A stretch of DNA of 43,032 nt from Leeuwenhoekiella sp. (GTDB lineage Bacteria; Bacteroidota; Bacteroidia; Flavobacteriales; Flavobacteriaceae), in assembly GCA_011050015.1 (NCBI GenBank), contig DRGP01000107.1, forward strand, positions 1 to 43,032, given 5' to 3'. Under the pieces are notes generated by a model. The model had not been told where the DNA came from and did not search any database. It worked only from the letters and a program-made list of their open reading frames with translations. The translations under genes and the position numbers were made by a program. This document shows positions 32,901-42,095 of the stretch, piece after piece. Positions within the stretch are counted from its first letter, which is position 1. Every line of letters starts with the position of its first letter.

Positions 32901-35900
32901 ATGAAAAAGCAACTACTCCTGCTGGTCTTGCTATTATTAGCACCTCTTTGCAATCTTCTGGCCCAGCAAAAAACAATTCAAGGAAAAGTAACGGCATCAT
33001 CAGACAACACCCCTCTTCCTGGAGTTAACATCTTGGAAAAAGGAACAAATAATGGTGCGGTTTCTGATTTTGACGGTAATTATACCTTAGAAGTTCAAGA
33101 AGGGGCTACTCTTGTATTCTCCTCCATAGGTTTTGAAAAAAAAGAAATCACCGTTAATGGAAGGACGACCCTGAATACTGCAATGGTTGAAACCACAGAA
33201 GGGCTCGATGAAGTTGTGGTGACCTCTTTTGGTATCGAGCAGGAAAAAAAGGCTTTGGGATACGCGGTACAAGAAATAAATGCGGAAGAAATCACCAAAA
33301 CCAAGCAACCAAATGTGGTAAGCGCCTTACAAGGCAAGGTTGCCGGTGTTCAAATTACTAACTCTGGTGGGGCCCCGGGACAAAGCGCGAGAATCATTAT
33401 TAGAGGGATTAATTCACTAGACCCCAATGCAGACAATCAACCTCTTTTTGTGGTAGATGGGGTACCCATAGATAATTCGACCACAGAATCTGTAGGTACG
33501 CCCAGGGGGCTATCAAACAGGGCAGCAGATATCAACCCAAATGATATAGAATCTATGAACGTCTTAAAAGGTGCCGCGGCAACTGCCCTGTATGGGGTAA
33601 GGGCTGCTAATGGCGCGGTGATCATTACTACTAAAAAAGGTAAGGCGGGGCAGGTGAGGATAAATATAAATAGTTCTGTAGGTTTTGATGAAATTAATCA
33701 ATATCCAGAATTTCAGGAAGTATATGGCCAGGGATTTTCAGGAGTATATGACCCCAATTCTTTTTGGCCCAACTGGGGTCCTTCCATCGATGAAATTCAA
33801 GAAATTGACCCCAGCGCCCGTTTTTATAATATTTGGAGGGATGCATTTAGAACAGGAGTGCAAACCGATAATTCCATCAGCGTTTCTGGCGGAAATGAAA
33901 CAACAACCTTCTATGGTTCTCTGGGCAGGCTGAAGCATGAAGGGATCATCCCTTTTAGTGACTGGGGACGCATTTCAGCCAAATTGAACGGACAGGTAAA
34001 GCTCAGTGATAAATTCACCTTTTCAGCAAATATAAATTATACCGTATCAGGGGGTAACCGCGTGCCCCACGACAGGTTTATGGAACGTATGGTCTACTGG
34101 ACGCCCAATGCAGATATTACAGATTACATTAATGAAGATGGCACCATGCGCAGCGTAGGGACCAACACCAATCCCATTTATGACGCCCGGTTCAGCACCT
34201 ATAAAGATGAGGTAAACCGTACCATTGGGAATGTACGCTTTACCTACAGTCCTGTAAAATGGTTGGATATAAATTATTTGTTAGGAACAGATTATTACAG
34301 CGATAAACGCACCGAAATTACGCCAGGGCCTTTAGGAATAGATGGAGAAAATGCCTTAGACTCACAGGGGTTTATTAGAGAAACCCGGATAAACAGCAGG
34401 GATATCAATTCTAACTTCTACCTGACCTTTAAAAATACGTGGAGTGACAAATTAAGTTCCACGCTACGTGTGGGAAATGATGTTTTTCAGAGGGATTACG
34501 AGCAGGTATCTGCCTTAGGCGAAGATTTTGTGATCCCCCGCTTTTATGATCTGAGTTACACAAGCCAGATTTCTAACTCACAGGACAAGCGTAAAAGAAG
34601 GCTTGTAGGCTTTTATGGTGATCTGCTGGTAGATTATGACGAGATGGTTTTCTTAAACCTTACCGCGCGCAATGATTTTACCTCTACCCTGCCCATTGGC
34701 AACAACTCTTTCTTTTATCCTTCGGCAAACCTGGGCTTTATATTTACTCAAGCCTTTGACATGCCAGACTTTTTTACTTTTGGTAAAGTAAGAGCGTCAA
34801 TTGCGCAGGTAGGTAAGGATACAGACCCTTATCAAATAGGCCAGACCTATACGTCTTCAGAAATTTATCCCTTGGGAGGGCAAGTCGGTTTTTCCCGTTT
34901 TAGTCAGTTTGGTGATCTTCAACTTATCCCTGAAAAGACAACGTCTATTGAATTTGGTACCGATCTACGCTTTTTTGAAAACAGACTGGGTTTAGACCTG
35001 ACCTATTATAAATCAAACAGTAAAGACCAGATCATCCCCGTACCTGTTTCTAACGCGGTAGGTTTTTCAACGTTTGTAACCAATGCGGGAGAAATCGAAA
35101 ACCAAGGTGTAGAAGCCATTTTAAGGGCCACACCTATTAAAAATGAAAATTTCAGGTGGGACATCACCTTTAACGCTTCCTATAACAAAAATGAGGTTAA
35201 AAATATTCGTGAAGGCATTGATGAAATTGAAGTAGGTACCCAATATGGTTATGCAGGAAGTACCGTAAGTTTACGATTAATAGAAGGAGAGGCCTATGGC
35301 AATATCTTTGGCAGCAGTTATGAACGTGCAGGAGCAGACCCTAACAGTATATTCCTAAACAGTGATTTACCGCAGGTAATAGACGCCAATGGGTTTCCCA
35401 TTCGCAACGGTGATCAACTGGTTTTAGGTAATGTCACTCCAAAATGGATAGGCGGTCTAAACAACGAATTTACCTATAAAGGTTTTGACTTGTCCTTTTT
35501 AATCGATTTTAGGGCCGGCGTAGACCAGTACAATCAGTATGATAACTTCTTCTCTGCTTTTGGGATAGCAAAATACACCCTTAACCGTAATGAAACAATA
35601 GTGTTTGACGGTGTTCTGGAAGATGGAAGCCCTAATACACAACCCGTATTTTTGGGTCAAGGTGTAGGTCCTGACGGAAGGGATTATGGTGCCGGGTACT
35701 ATAGAAACAATTACAGGACAGTAAGTGAAAACTTTATTCACGACGCCTCTTTTATTAAGTTGCGCAATATCTCTCTGGGTTATAATTTTCAGGAGAAGGT
35801 ACTTGAAAAGCTCCCTTTCAGTTCCGTGAGGCTTTCAGTAGCTGCAAACAACATTATATTGTACACCCCTTGGGATGGTTTTGACCCAGAATCCTTCAGT

Positions 35901-35990
35901 GCAGGCGCCAGTGGCAATGCAACAGGTCTTACAGGCCTGGGATATCCCGGTGTTCAAAGCTATTACTTTACCCTTAACATAGGTCTTTAA
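32901..35990 (+). CDS. SusC/RagA-family TonB-dependent outer-membrane transporter
   Basis: A 1029-residue beta-barrel importer. Signal peptide 1-21 (ending LLAQ); a carboxypeptidase-regulatory-like domain (about 25-105, GKVTASSDNTPLPGVNILEKG); TonB box region LDEVVVTSFG; plug (about 118-230) with VVSALQGKVAGVQITNSGG and the SusC signature LFVVDGVPIDNS; then a 22-strand barrel ending in an aromatic-rich strand (VQSYYFTLNIGL). It works with the SusD-like lipoprotein 11 bp downstream to bind a ligand and import it with TonB energy. No glycosidase, peptidase or anti-sigma gene accompanies the pair, so the ligand (glycan, peptide or other) cannot be inferred. Confidence 0.95.
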   Translation: MKKQLLLLVLLLLAPLCNLLAQQKTIQGKVTASSDNTPLPGVNILEKGTNNGAVSDFDGNYTLEVQEGATLVFSSIGFEKKEITVNGRTTLNTAMVETTEGLDEVVVTSFGIEQEKKALGYAVQEINAEEITKTKQPNVVSALQGKVAGVQITNSGGAPGQSARIIIRGINSLDPNADNQPLFVVDGVPIDNSTTESVGTPRGLSNRAADINPNDIESMNVLKGAAATALYGVRAANGAVIITTKKGKAGQVRININSSVGFDEINQYPEFQEVYGQGFSGVYDPNSFWPNWGPSIDEIQEIDPSARFYNIWRDAFRTGVQTDNSISVSGGNETTTFYGSLGRLKHEGIIPFSDWGRISAKLNGQVKLSDKFTFSANINYTVSGGNRVPHDRFMERMVYWTPNADITDYINEDGTMRSVGTNTNPIYDARFSTYKDEVNRTIGNVRFTYSPVKWLDINYLLGTDYYSDKRTEITPGPLGIDGENALDSQGFIRETRINSRDINSNFYLTFKNTWSDKLSSTLRVGNDVFQRDYEQVSALGEDFVIPRFYDLSYTSQISNSQDKRKRRLVGFYGDLLVDYDEMVFLNLTARNDFTSTLPIGNNSFFYPSANLGFIFTQAFDMPDFFTFGKVRASIAQVGKDTDPYQIGQTYTSSEIYPLGGQVGFSRFSQFGDLQLIPEKTTSIEFGTDLRFFENRLGLDLTYYKSNSKDQIIPVPVSNAVGFSTFVTNAGEIENQGVEAILRATPIKNENFRWDITFNASYNKNEVKNIREGIDEIEVGTQYGYAGSTVSLRLIEGEAYGNIFGSSYERAGADPNSIFLNSDLPQVIDANGFPIRNGDQLVLGNVTPKWIGGLNNEFTYKGFDLSFLIDFRAGVDQYNQYDNFFSAFGIAKYTLNRNETIVFDGVLEDGSPNTQPVFLGQGVGPDGRDYGAGYYRNNYRTVSENFIHDASFIKLRNISLGYNFQEKVLEKLPFSSVRLSVAANNIILYTPWDGFDPESFSAGASGNATGLTGLGYPGVQSYYFTLNIGL

Positions 35991-36001
35991 AAAAAATCCT
36001 T

Positions 36002-37411
36002 ATGAATTTATACAAACAACTTCGCAATCTGCTTTTTATAGGATGTATCGCATTTATAGGCTGCGATGACTACCTGGATATTAATGAAAACCCAAACAAT
36101 CCTTCAGAGGCTCCTCTTGCCGGCCTGATGACCAATTCAACTTTTGAAAGTGCTCAGAATACGTTCAGAATGGCCAGCATTTCAACCAATTATGTGCAAT
36201 ACATAGCTTCACCGAATGCGGGTAGTTCTTCCGATATTATGGATCCCGTAGATTATAGCACCACGTGGTCAAATATGTACAATGTAATGACAGACCTATC
36301 TGACCTTGTGGCCCAAGCAGAATCCAGTGGTGCAAATCATTACCAAGGCGCCGCCCAGATCATGCTAGCTTATAACCTTGCCCTCACCGTGGACGCTTGG
36401 GGTGATATTCCTTTTAGTGAAGGTTTCAGTTTTGGCACGTTGACCCCAGCTTACGATGATGATGCGGCATTATATGATGAGATTCTTAGTCTTCTGGACC
36501 TGGGGATCCAGAATCTCAGCCAACCTACAGACTTCTCTATAGGCCAAGATGATTTTATCTATAATGGCGATCCCGCGCAATGGGTGAAATTGGGATATAT
36601 GTTAAAAGCACGCTATTTTAACCATTATAGCAAAACGGATTCGTATGACCCAAACGCGGTGCTTGCAGCGCTTGAAAACGGCTTTGAAAGCAATGCCGAT
36701 GATGCCAAAGTCACTTATTTTGAAGAAGAGTTCAACCCTTGGGCCAGCGTAGCCAGAAGCAATGCCAATTTGATTCTGGGCGGCTGGATCTCAGAACAGT
36801 TCGTTCAGGCGCTTGATGGTACCACCTTTGGCGTGGTTGACCCCAGGCTTCCCACCATGATAAGTACTACCGATGACGGTGATTATGTGGGAACCGAAAA
36901 TGGTGCAGGAAGGGGTAATGCACCTGAAGCGGGTGCCCGCTCTGTGTTAGAACTTGGCGATTATTATTCTTCAGACCTATCACCAGTACTCATCGCAACA
37001 TATGCCGAGCAAAAATTCATTGAAGCCGAAGCCTCTTTTGAAACAGATAAAAGCAGGTCTTACAACGCGTATCTTGCCGGAATTGAAGCAAATATGCAAA
37101 AACTAGGTATTGCGCAGCAAGAAATAAGCACGTATTTATCAAATGAAGTAGTAAGCATGGGTCTGGATGCATTCACAAAAGATGCCATTTTTAAAGAAAA
37201 ATGGGTTGCGCTCTTCTTAAATCCAGAAACTTGGGTTGATGCCAGAAGACATGACTATCAGTATGAAGATTTCACCCTCCCGGCCAACATAAACCCGCAA
37301 CTGAACAGCCAATTTATTAGAAGGTTGGTCTATCCTAATTCTGAAGTAAGCCGTAACGGAAGAAATGTACCCGATGTAACACTTCTTGACCAGATTTTCT
37401 GGGATGAATAA
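36002..37411 (+). CDS. SusD-like lipoprotein (SusD-like_2 type)
   Basis: A 469-residue surface lipoprotein with lipobox FIGC (Cys21) followed by DDYLDINENPNNPSEAP, the typical start of the SusD-like_2 branch. Helical TPR-like core: NMYNVMTDLSDLV, GAAQIMLAYNLALTVDAWGDIPFSE, PAQWVKLGYMLKARYFNH; the C-terminus has the ETWVDARRHDYQ block and VRRLVYPNSE-like ending. It forms the lid of the SusC channel encoded immediately upstream and captures the ligand. Length is typical. Same operon as the SusC gene. Confidence 0.93.
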   Translation: MNLYKQLRNLLFIGCIAFIGCDDYLDINENPNNPSEAPLAGLMTNSTFESAQNTFRMASISTNYVQYIASPNAGSSSDIMDPVDYSTTWSNMYNVMTDLSDLVAQAESSGANHYQGAAQIMLAYNLALTVDAWGDIPFSEGFSFGTLTPAYDDDAALYDEILSLLDLGIQNLSQPTDFSIGQDDFIYNGDPAQWVKLGYMLKARYFNHYSKTDSYDPNAVLAALENGFESNADDAKVTYFEEEFNPWASVARSNANLILGGWISEQFVQALDGTTFGVVDPRLPTMISTTDDGDYVGTENGAGRGNAPEAGARSVLELGDYYSSDLSPVLIATYAEQKFIEAEASFETDKSRSYNAYLAGIEANMQKLGIAQQEISTYLSNEVVSMGLDAFTKDAIFKEKWVALFLNPETWVDARRHDYQYEDFTLPANINPQLNSQFIRRLVYPNSEVSRNGRNVPDVTLLDQIFWDE

Positions 37412-37840
37412 CTAAAACCTGGTTGATCTCGTGGTTTTAAAGACTCATGATAAACCTTTCTTAAAATCCCTGAATATTTCAGATGATTTTGCGGAGGGTT
37501 TTTTTGAATGTGCGCTTATTATTTCATTTGCGACTTTACTTGCATCCTAGGTCATTTTTTCAAAGAATTGTTTTAATAAATTACTTACACAACTCAATAG
37601 AAAGAGAATAAGTTTTATACGTTTAAATCCAACTAATAGATTTTATTCTCCAATACTCTGTATAGAAATTGAAAAAATGTTCCCCATTATCACTTCGTGA
37701 AACTATCTGCTGATAAAGGAAAGTTTGCCCATGGTAATTGATTTTCAATCAGCACCTTCATTTCCAAATAGTTAAAAAGATCAACATCCCTATAAAAGAA
37801 TTATCTTTAGATGTTAACTCGTTAATCGAATAGGGTATTA
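37412..37840 (+). other. Intergenic region, 429 bp
   Basis: No gene seen. A weak terminator candidate lies at 37463-37505: AAAATCCCT with AGGGTTTTT (one mismatch), enclosing a small hairpin CTGAA-TAT-TTCAG (37470-37482) and ending in a seven-T run. The 3' part should carry the sigma-factor promoter (see 37802-37809). The middle is AT-rich without recognised structure. Confidence 0.4.
37802..37809 (+). promoter_or_regulatory. Possible promoter -7 box of the ECF sigma operon
   Basis: TATCTTTA, one base off TAnnTTTG, 31 nt before the sigma-factor ATG at 37841. No TTG at the expected distance. An ECF-dependent autoregulated promoter could look different. Confidence 0.35.
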
Positions 37841-38407
37841 ATGGATAAAGAAAAGGAAATAGCGCTCTTTGAAAAATTGCAGCAGGGCGATGAGCCGGCC
37901 TTTAAAAAAGTCTATGAGGATAACCACGAAAAATTCATCCATTTTGCACGTAAATATGGTCTTGAGCAAGCAGAGGCTGTAGATGTTTATCAAGACACCT
38001 ACATTGCCTTTTATCAAAATATCATGACCGGTAAACTCACAGAACTCACCAGTGCGCTGGGCACTTATTTATTTGGAATAGGGAAATTTTTGATATTAAA
38101 GTATTTGAAAAAAAAGAAAAAAAAAGTACATGCTGATCACATTTTGGAGACTGTTTCGGAAGAACCGGTTTCCCTTGACAAACTTGATCTAAACAATGAA
38201 AACCTCACGGAAGAGCAACAATTGCTGAAAAACCATTTTAAAATGCTGGGAGAGCAGTGCCAAAAACTTCTTATCCTTTTCTACTACCGCGGCTTTTCGA
38301 TCAAAGAAATCATAGCAAGCGAGGGATACCGCAATGAGAATGTGGTAAAAAGCCAGAAATCCCGATGCCTGAAAACCCTAAAAGAGCGAATACACAAACC
38401 CCAATAA
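37841..38407 (+). CDS. ECF-type RNA polymerase sigma factor
   Basis: A 188-residue sigma-70-family protein. Region 2 (about 20-90): FARKYGLEQAEAVDVYQDTYIAFYQNI, core-binding and -10 reading. A linker rich in Lys follows (LKKKKKKVHAD). Region 4 (about 130-185): LLKNHFKMLGEQCQKLLILFYYRGFSIKEI, then NENVVKSQKSRCLKTLKERI, the helix-turn-helix for the -35 element. Regions 1 and 3 are absent, as in ECF factors. The next gene begins 1 nt after the stop and has an anti-sigma-like layout, so the pair is probably a regulated switch. The signal may involve the convergent CHAT protein. Confidence 0.92.
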   Translation: MDKEKEIALFEKLQQGDEPAFKKVYEDNHEKFIHFARKYGLEQAEAVDVYQDTYIAFYQNIMTGKLTELTSALGTYLFGIGKFLILKYLKKKKKKVHADHILETVSEEPVSLDKLDLNNENLTEEQQLLKNHFKMLGEQCQKLLILFYYRGFSIKEIIASEGYRNENVVKSQKSRCLKTLKERIHKPQ

Positions 38408-38408
38408 A

Positions 38409-39128
38409 ATGAAAGTCAAAGAATTGCTAGATAAATATTTCTTAAAGACGCTCAGCGAAGAAGAACTCCTCCTATTTGAAGAACGTTTGCAGAACGATCC
38501 TGATTTTAAGGCCGAACTTGAATTTCAAGAAAACCTGCGTACATCTATAAAAGATGTAGAACGGGATACTCTCAAATCAAAGTTGAACAGTTTTGAACAG
38601 GAACGTATGACACGGCCCACACGCTCTTGGCAGAAATGGGCCATAGCCGCCAGTATCGCTCTTATCATTGGCGTTGCCGGACTGGGCCTTTATTTTAGCA
38701 ATCAGCCTAACCTGCAAAAAATTTATGCCGCAAATTACGAGGCCTACCCCAATACAGAATTTAATATTACCCGCGGTCATGAACCTGTTTCCAAAGAACG
38801 GGAAGCGTTTATGGCTTATGAGCAGACCCGTTATCAAACCGCGATCCCGCTTTTTAAGCAACTGCTTGCAACAAATCAAAACACCGTATTTTCCTTTTAT
38901 CTGGCACAATCATTCCTTGGAAACAACTCCCCAAAACAAGCCCAGGTCATTTTTGAGCAAACTGCAAAAGAAAACGCTGAATTTTCGGCAGAATCCCAGT
39001 GGTACGCAGCACTTTGTGCATTAAAATTAGAACAAACCGAAGACGCGAAGCGCCTACTTAAAACACTCATCTCAAACAAGGGATACAAAAAAGAACAAGC
39101 CCAGGCCATTTTAGCAAAACTGGAATGA
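38409..39128 (+). CDS. Single-pass membrane protein with TPR-like outer domain, candidate anti-sigma factor
   Basis: A 239-residue protein in three parts: an N-terminal helical cytosolic part (1-76; MKVKELLDKYFLKTLSEEELLLFEERL, like the N-terminal segments of Bacteroidota anti-sigma proteins), one transmembrane helix (about 77-96, WAIAASIALIIGVAGLGLYF), and a C-terminal TPR-like domain (about 130-239, e.g. AIPLFKQLLATNQ and DAKRLLKTLISNKGY). There is no zinc-binding motif. The gene starts 1 nt after the sigma-factor stop. By topology the N-terminus could hold the sigma factor and the TPR part would lie in the periplasm. The anti-sigma role is inferred from position and layout; no similarity search was possible. 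Confidence 0.75.
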   Translation: MKVKELLDKYFLKTLSEEELLLFEERLQNDPDFKAELEFQENLRTSIKDVERDTLKSKLNSFEQERMTRPTRSWQKWAIAASIALIIGVAGLGLYFSNQPNLQKIYAANYEAYPNTEFNITRGHEPVSKEREAFMAYEQTRYQTAIPLFKQLLATNQNTVFSFYLAQSFLGNNSPKQAQVIFEQTAKENAEFSAESQWYAALCALKLEQTEDAKRLLKTLISNKGYKKEQAQAILAKLE

Positions 39129-39208
39129 ATTACAAAGCGATGATTTACAGTGCTTAATTTCCATTTTTCTGAAAAATCTGATCCAGAAATAAAGAGTTGC
39201 ACGTCCTG

Positions 39209-42010
39209 TTACTTGAGATTTTTTCCCGCAGGTATTAGGAATGGAAAAATCTCTCTTTTTCTATTGAAAATCAACGCACAAAGGGTTAAAATCAGGGCAG
39301 TTAAACCAAAAATAAGCCAGAAATTATAAGGAGTCGTAAGGGGGGCCACATTACCACTCACAACAAAAGCAGACCAATAGTAGGGATGCGCTAGTTTATC
39401 TTCTTTATGTGCCTTTAAGAAAGTGAGTTTGGCCTCACGCAGCGCTTCATTTTTAGGCATTCCATCGGCAAGATTGCCATAAAATTGGGTCATAATTGCC
39501 GTCGTGCTTTGATCATTATTGCTCCAGAGCGTATTCACCAGACTTTTAGCACCCGAATAATAGAACGCGCGGGCAAGGCTTATAAAACCCTCACCGCGTT
39601 TTAACTCGCCCAGCCCGGTATCACACGCGCTTAAAGTCACAAGATCTGCCGGAATGTGCATTGTGTATAAGTCTCTGGTATAAAGCAGGAAATCCTTACC
39701 GGATAAAGGAGAAAAGGCAAGATAGGAATTTTCTGGGCTCTGGTTATCTACCACGGCATGGGTCGCCAGATGAATGATGCCATGAGTTGCACATTGATCT
39801 TTAAAGTTTTCCAGTGTTGCGCTTGTTCCCGTAAAAGAAGTGCCGGAAAAATAATTAACTATGCCATCTACCTCCTTCTTTGAATTAGGAAGCGGGAGGA
39901 GCGCGGCAGCTTGAGCCTTTGGATTACCCAGGGCACTATTAAATTCCGGAGCAAAGGCTAATATAGATTGGTTGAACTGTTCTTGCTTGTTTAATTGTGA
40001 CAACAACGTTGCCGAACTGGCATAACTTACAGGCATTTTTTCAATCAGGTAGGTCACTTTATCAGCCGCGATATTCATACCGCCAAAGGGCAGGTAGTTT
40101 AAAGGGCCATCGGCAAGAATAGTTATCTGCTTAATTTTTTCTCCTGAAATTAAGGGCTTTAACAGGCGCATGTACAATCTAAAACTGATTTTAGCAAGAG
40201 CCTGATTATCACTTTTTGGATCGTGAAGCAGCTGTACTGTATGGTTTATATGATTTTCCAGGTAGGCATCCAGCTTGATTTGTTCAAACTTTACGTTATC
40301 GTTTTTTATGGCAAGCGCATAGATGGCATGACTACCGTAAAAATAGGAAAGCAGCAGTTCACCGTCTTTAAGTTTTTCCTGCACTTCTTGCAGCGTGATT
40401 ACCCGGGTATCGTGGCGCAGGTTATAATATGCTGGATAATCATGTTCATAGGCTTCTATGAGGTTTCTGTATTCCCTTTTTAGATTGAAAAGCGCATCAT
40501 CTAGAGCTACATCCGTATACTGTTTACGGGCAATTTGATTTTCTAATTTAGTTATTTCGGCCTGGAGTTGTTGTTCTTTTTCCAATAACTGGGTCGGGAG
40601 ACCGGCAAATTGATTGGCCTGGCTATTTAAAAATGCTTCTAGCAGAAGCGCGGCTTTGCTTTTTTCCATATAAAAAAAAGCTTTGCCCATTAGTGCGGAA
40701 TTTTTTTCAATTTTAGTTAATGCAAAGGTTGATTCCAGACCAGCTTCAAACAGCGGAAAAGTGTCTGCTATAAGTGATAATTTATCGGAGGTACTGCTAA
40801 AAGCAGGTTTGAGGCGATCAAGCGCTCTGATGCCCAGATCAACGGTTTCTAATGTGTTTTTGAAGGAGTTTTTCGTTGCAAGTGTATTGAATACTTTGGT
40901 TTGTTGCATATAGGTTTGAACCAAGGTTATTTTGGCCTTATTCTGTTTATATTGATCTACAGAAAGGTCATAATAGACCATCGCTTGTTCAGGCCTGTTT
41001 AAATCAACACATAAATCACCCATTTCCCGGTATAAAATGCCTATTTCTTCTTGTTTTTGGTGACCCCATTTCATTTTTAGCGCTGCAAGGGCCTGCCTAT
41101 ATTCCAGCAATGCCTCTTGATTTTCATGCTGAAATTTTAGTAGCCTGGCTTTCGCCTGATGATACTTATGAAGAAAAGGATTGTCCGGTGAAAGGTTTTC
41201 ATTCATTATTTTGAGATAATACGTTGCACTGTCTGCTTTAGAAAGATTAATGTAGTTATCGATGAGATGATCGGCCTCGGTGAGTATCGTTTTGGTATCT
41301 TCTTTGTGTTTTAGGTTAAAATTGATGGACGGAACAAAATACCGGTTGGAGGCTTCATACTCCTTTTCATTTTTGAAAACTTCTCCCAGTAGGCTGTAAT
41401 TACGGTAAAGGCTACTGGTGTCTCCAGGCTTTTTTTCCTTTAATAACCTGATGTTTTTTGTGTAATACGATTTTGCCAATTGATACTTACCTTCATTCGT
41501 AAACATCTTTGCAGTAAAACTGTAGGCTGCAATCAGCGAGTCTAGGTCATTGGGATCTATAAGGGAATCTGGTGTTTTTTCTACCAGCTCGATGATATTT
41601 TCAAAAGAATCCCGGGATTCCCTATAATTGCCCAACTGATACTGATAGATACCCTTTTCATAGTTGAGCGAATTAATATAAATTGATTTTTCAGGAATTT
41701 CGTTGATTTCGCTTTTATAATCATGAAACAAGGAGTCAAGCGATTTTATATTTTTTGACATCTGTTGCAAATCGTAAAAAGATGCCGAAGAATGGTTCCA
41801 GCTCATTAAGGTCCAGATACTGTAATTCCAATCTTTGTTTTTTTGTGTAAGCTCAAGAACCTTCTGATGATAAAAATCTGAAGAATCCTTGTTTTTATAG
41901 GCATAGACATTGGCCTTATCAAAAAGATCGCCTACTTGATCCTCATACGTTTCTTGCGCAACCAGCATGTGGTTGATCAGTAACACTATGAAAAATACAA
42001 AGAAGCGCAT
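39209..42010 (-). CDS. Predicted periplasmic TPR-CHAT caspase-like protease
   Basis: About 933 residues from the Met at 42010: signal peptide (MRFFVFFIVLLINHMLVAQ), TPR array (about 30-470), coiled-coil stretch (about 480-530), CHAT domain (about 570-870), one transmembrane helix (about 895-914) and a basic tail NRKREIF, which by the positive-inside rule puts the bulk in the periplasm. The CHAT domain (clan CD, related to caspases and separase) keeps both catalytic residues: His751 in IIHLATHAV and Cys796 in LVTLSACDTGLGELKRGEG. It ends 80 bp from, and convergent with, the anti-sigma-like gene, a plausible substrate. A start at 42046 would add 12 residues; the hairpin at 42011-42034 bears on this choice. 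Confidence 0.88.
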   Translation of the reverse strand: MRFFVFFIVLLINHMLVAQETYEDQVGDLFDKANVYAYKNKDSSDFYHQKVLELTQKNKDWNYSIWTLMSWNHSSASFYDLQQMSKNIKSLDSLFHDYKSEINEIPEKSIYINSLNYEKGIYQYQLGNYRESRDSFENIIELVEKTPDSLIDPNDLDSLIAAYSFTAKMFTNEGKYQLAKSYYTKNIRLLKEKKPGDTSSLYRNYSLLGEVFKNEKEYEASNRYFVPSINFNLKHKEDTKTILTEADHLIDNYINLSKADSATYYLKIMNENLSPDNPFLHKYHQAKARLLKFQHENQEALLEYRQALAALKMKWGHQKQEEIGILYREMGDLCVDLNRPEQAMVYYDLSVDQYKQNKAKITLVQTYMQQTKVFNTLATKNSFKNTLETVDLGIRALDRLKPAFSSTSDKLSLIADTFPLFEAGLESTFALTKIEKNSALMGKAFFYMEKSKAALLLEAFLNSQANQFAGLPTQLLEKEQQLQAEITKLENQIARKQYTDVALDDALFNLKREYRNLIEAYEHDYPAYYNLRHDTRVITLQEVQEKLKDGELLLSYFYGSHAIYALAIKNDNVKFEQIKLDAYLENHINHTVQLLHDPKSDNQALAKISFRLYMRLLKPLISGEKIKQITILADGPLNYLPFGGMNIAADKVTYLIEKMPVSYASSATLLSQLNKQEQFNQSILAFAPEFNSALGNPKAQAAALLPLPNSKKEVDGIVNYFSGTSFTGTSATLENFKDQCATHGIIHLATHAVVDNQSPENSYLAFSPLSGKDFLLYTRDLYTMHIPADLVTLSACDTGLGELKRGEGFISLARAFYYSGAKSLVNTLWSNNDQSTTAIMTQFYGNLADGMPKNEALREAKLTFLKAHKEDKLAHPYYWSAFVVSGNVAPLTTPYNFWLIFGLTALILTLCALIFNRKREIFPFLIPAGKNLK

Positions 42011-42034
42011 AAAAAAAGCCTTGGATACCAAGGC
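42011..42034 (-). terminator. Terminator-like hairpin directly before the CHAT gene start
   Basis: On the minus strand GCCTTGG-TAT-CCAAGGC (42034-42018), a perfect 7-bp GC-rich stem with a 3-nt loop, followed by seven T (42017-42011) and immediately the ATG at 42010. This is a textbook intrinsic terminator. It also lies about 60 bp after the stop of the upstream lipoprotein gene. It leaves no room for a promoter between itself and the CHAT ATG. Confidence 0.8.
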
Positions 42035-42095
42035 ATTAATATACAACTAATTAAGGTTAAAAGATTACTGAAAATAAGTGCACTTTCATTTGTGC

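Noticed and set aside
32684-33028. Open frame of 114 codons crossing into the SusC start
   Set aside because: It overlaps the SusC signal peptide in another frame, its sequence has no family character, and it begins inside a hairpin loop.
39166-39189. TTTCTG / CAGAAA inverted repeat between the convergent sigma and CHAT operons as a terminator
   Set aside because: Only 6 bp, AT-rich, 12-nt loop and no T run; too weak to call.
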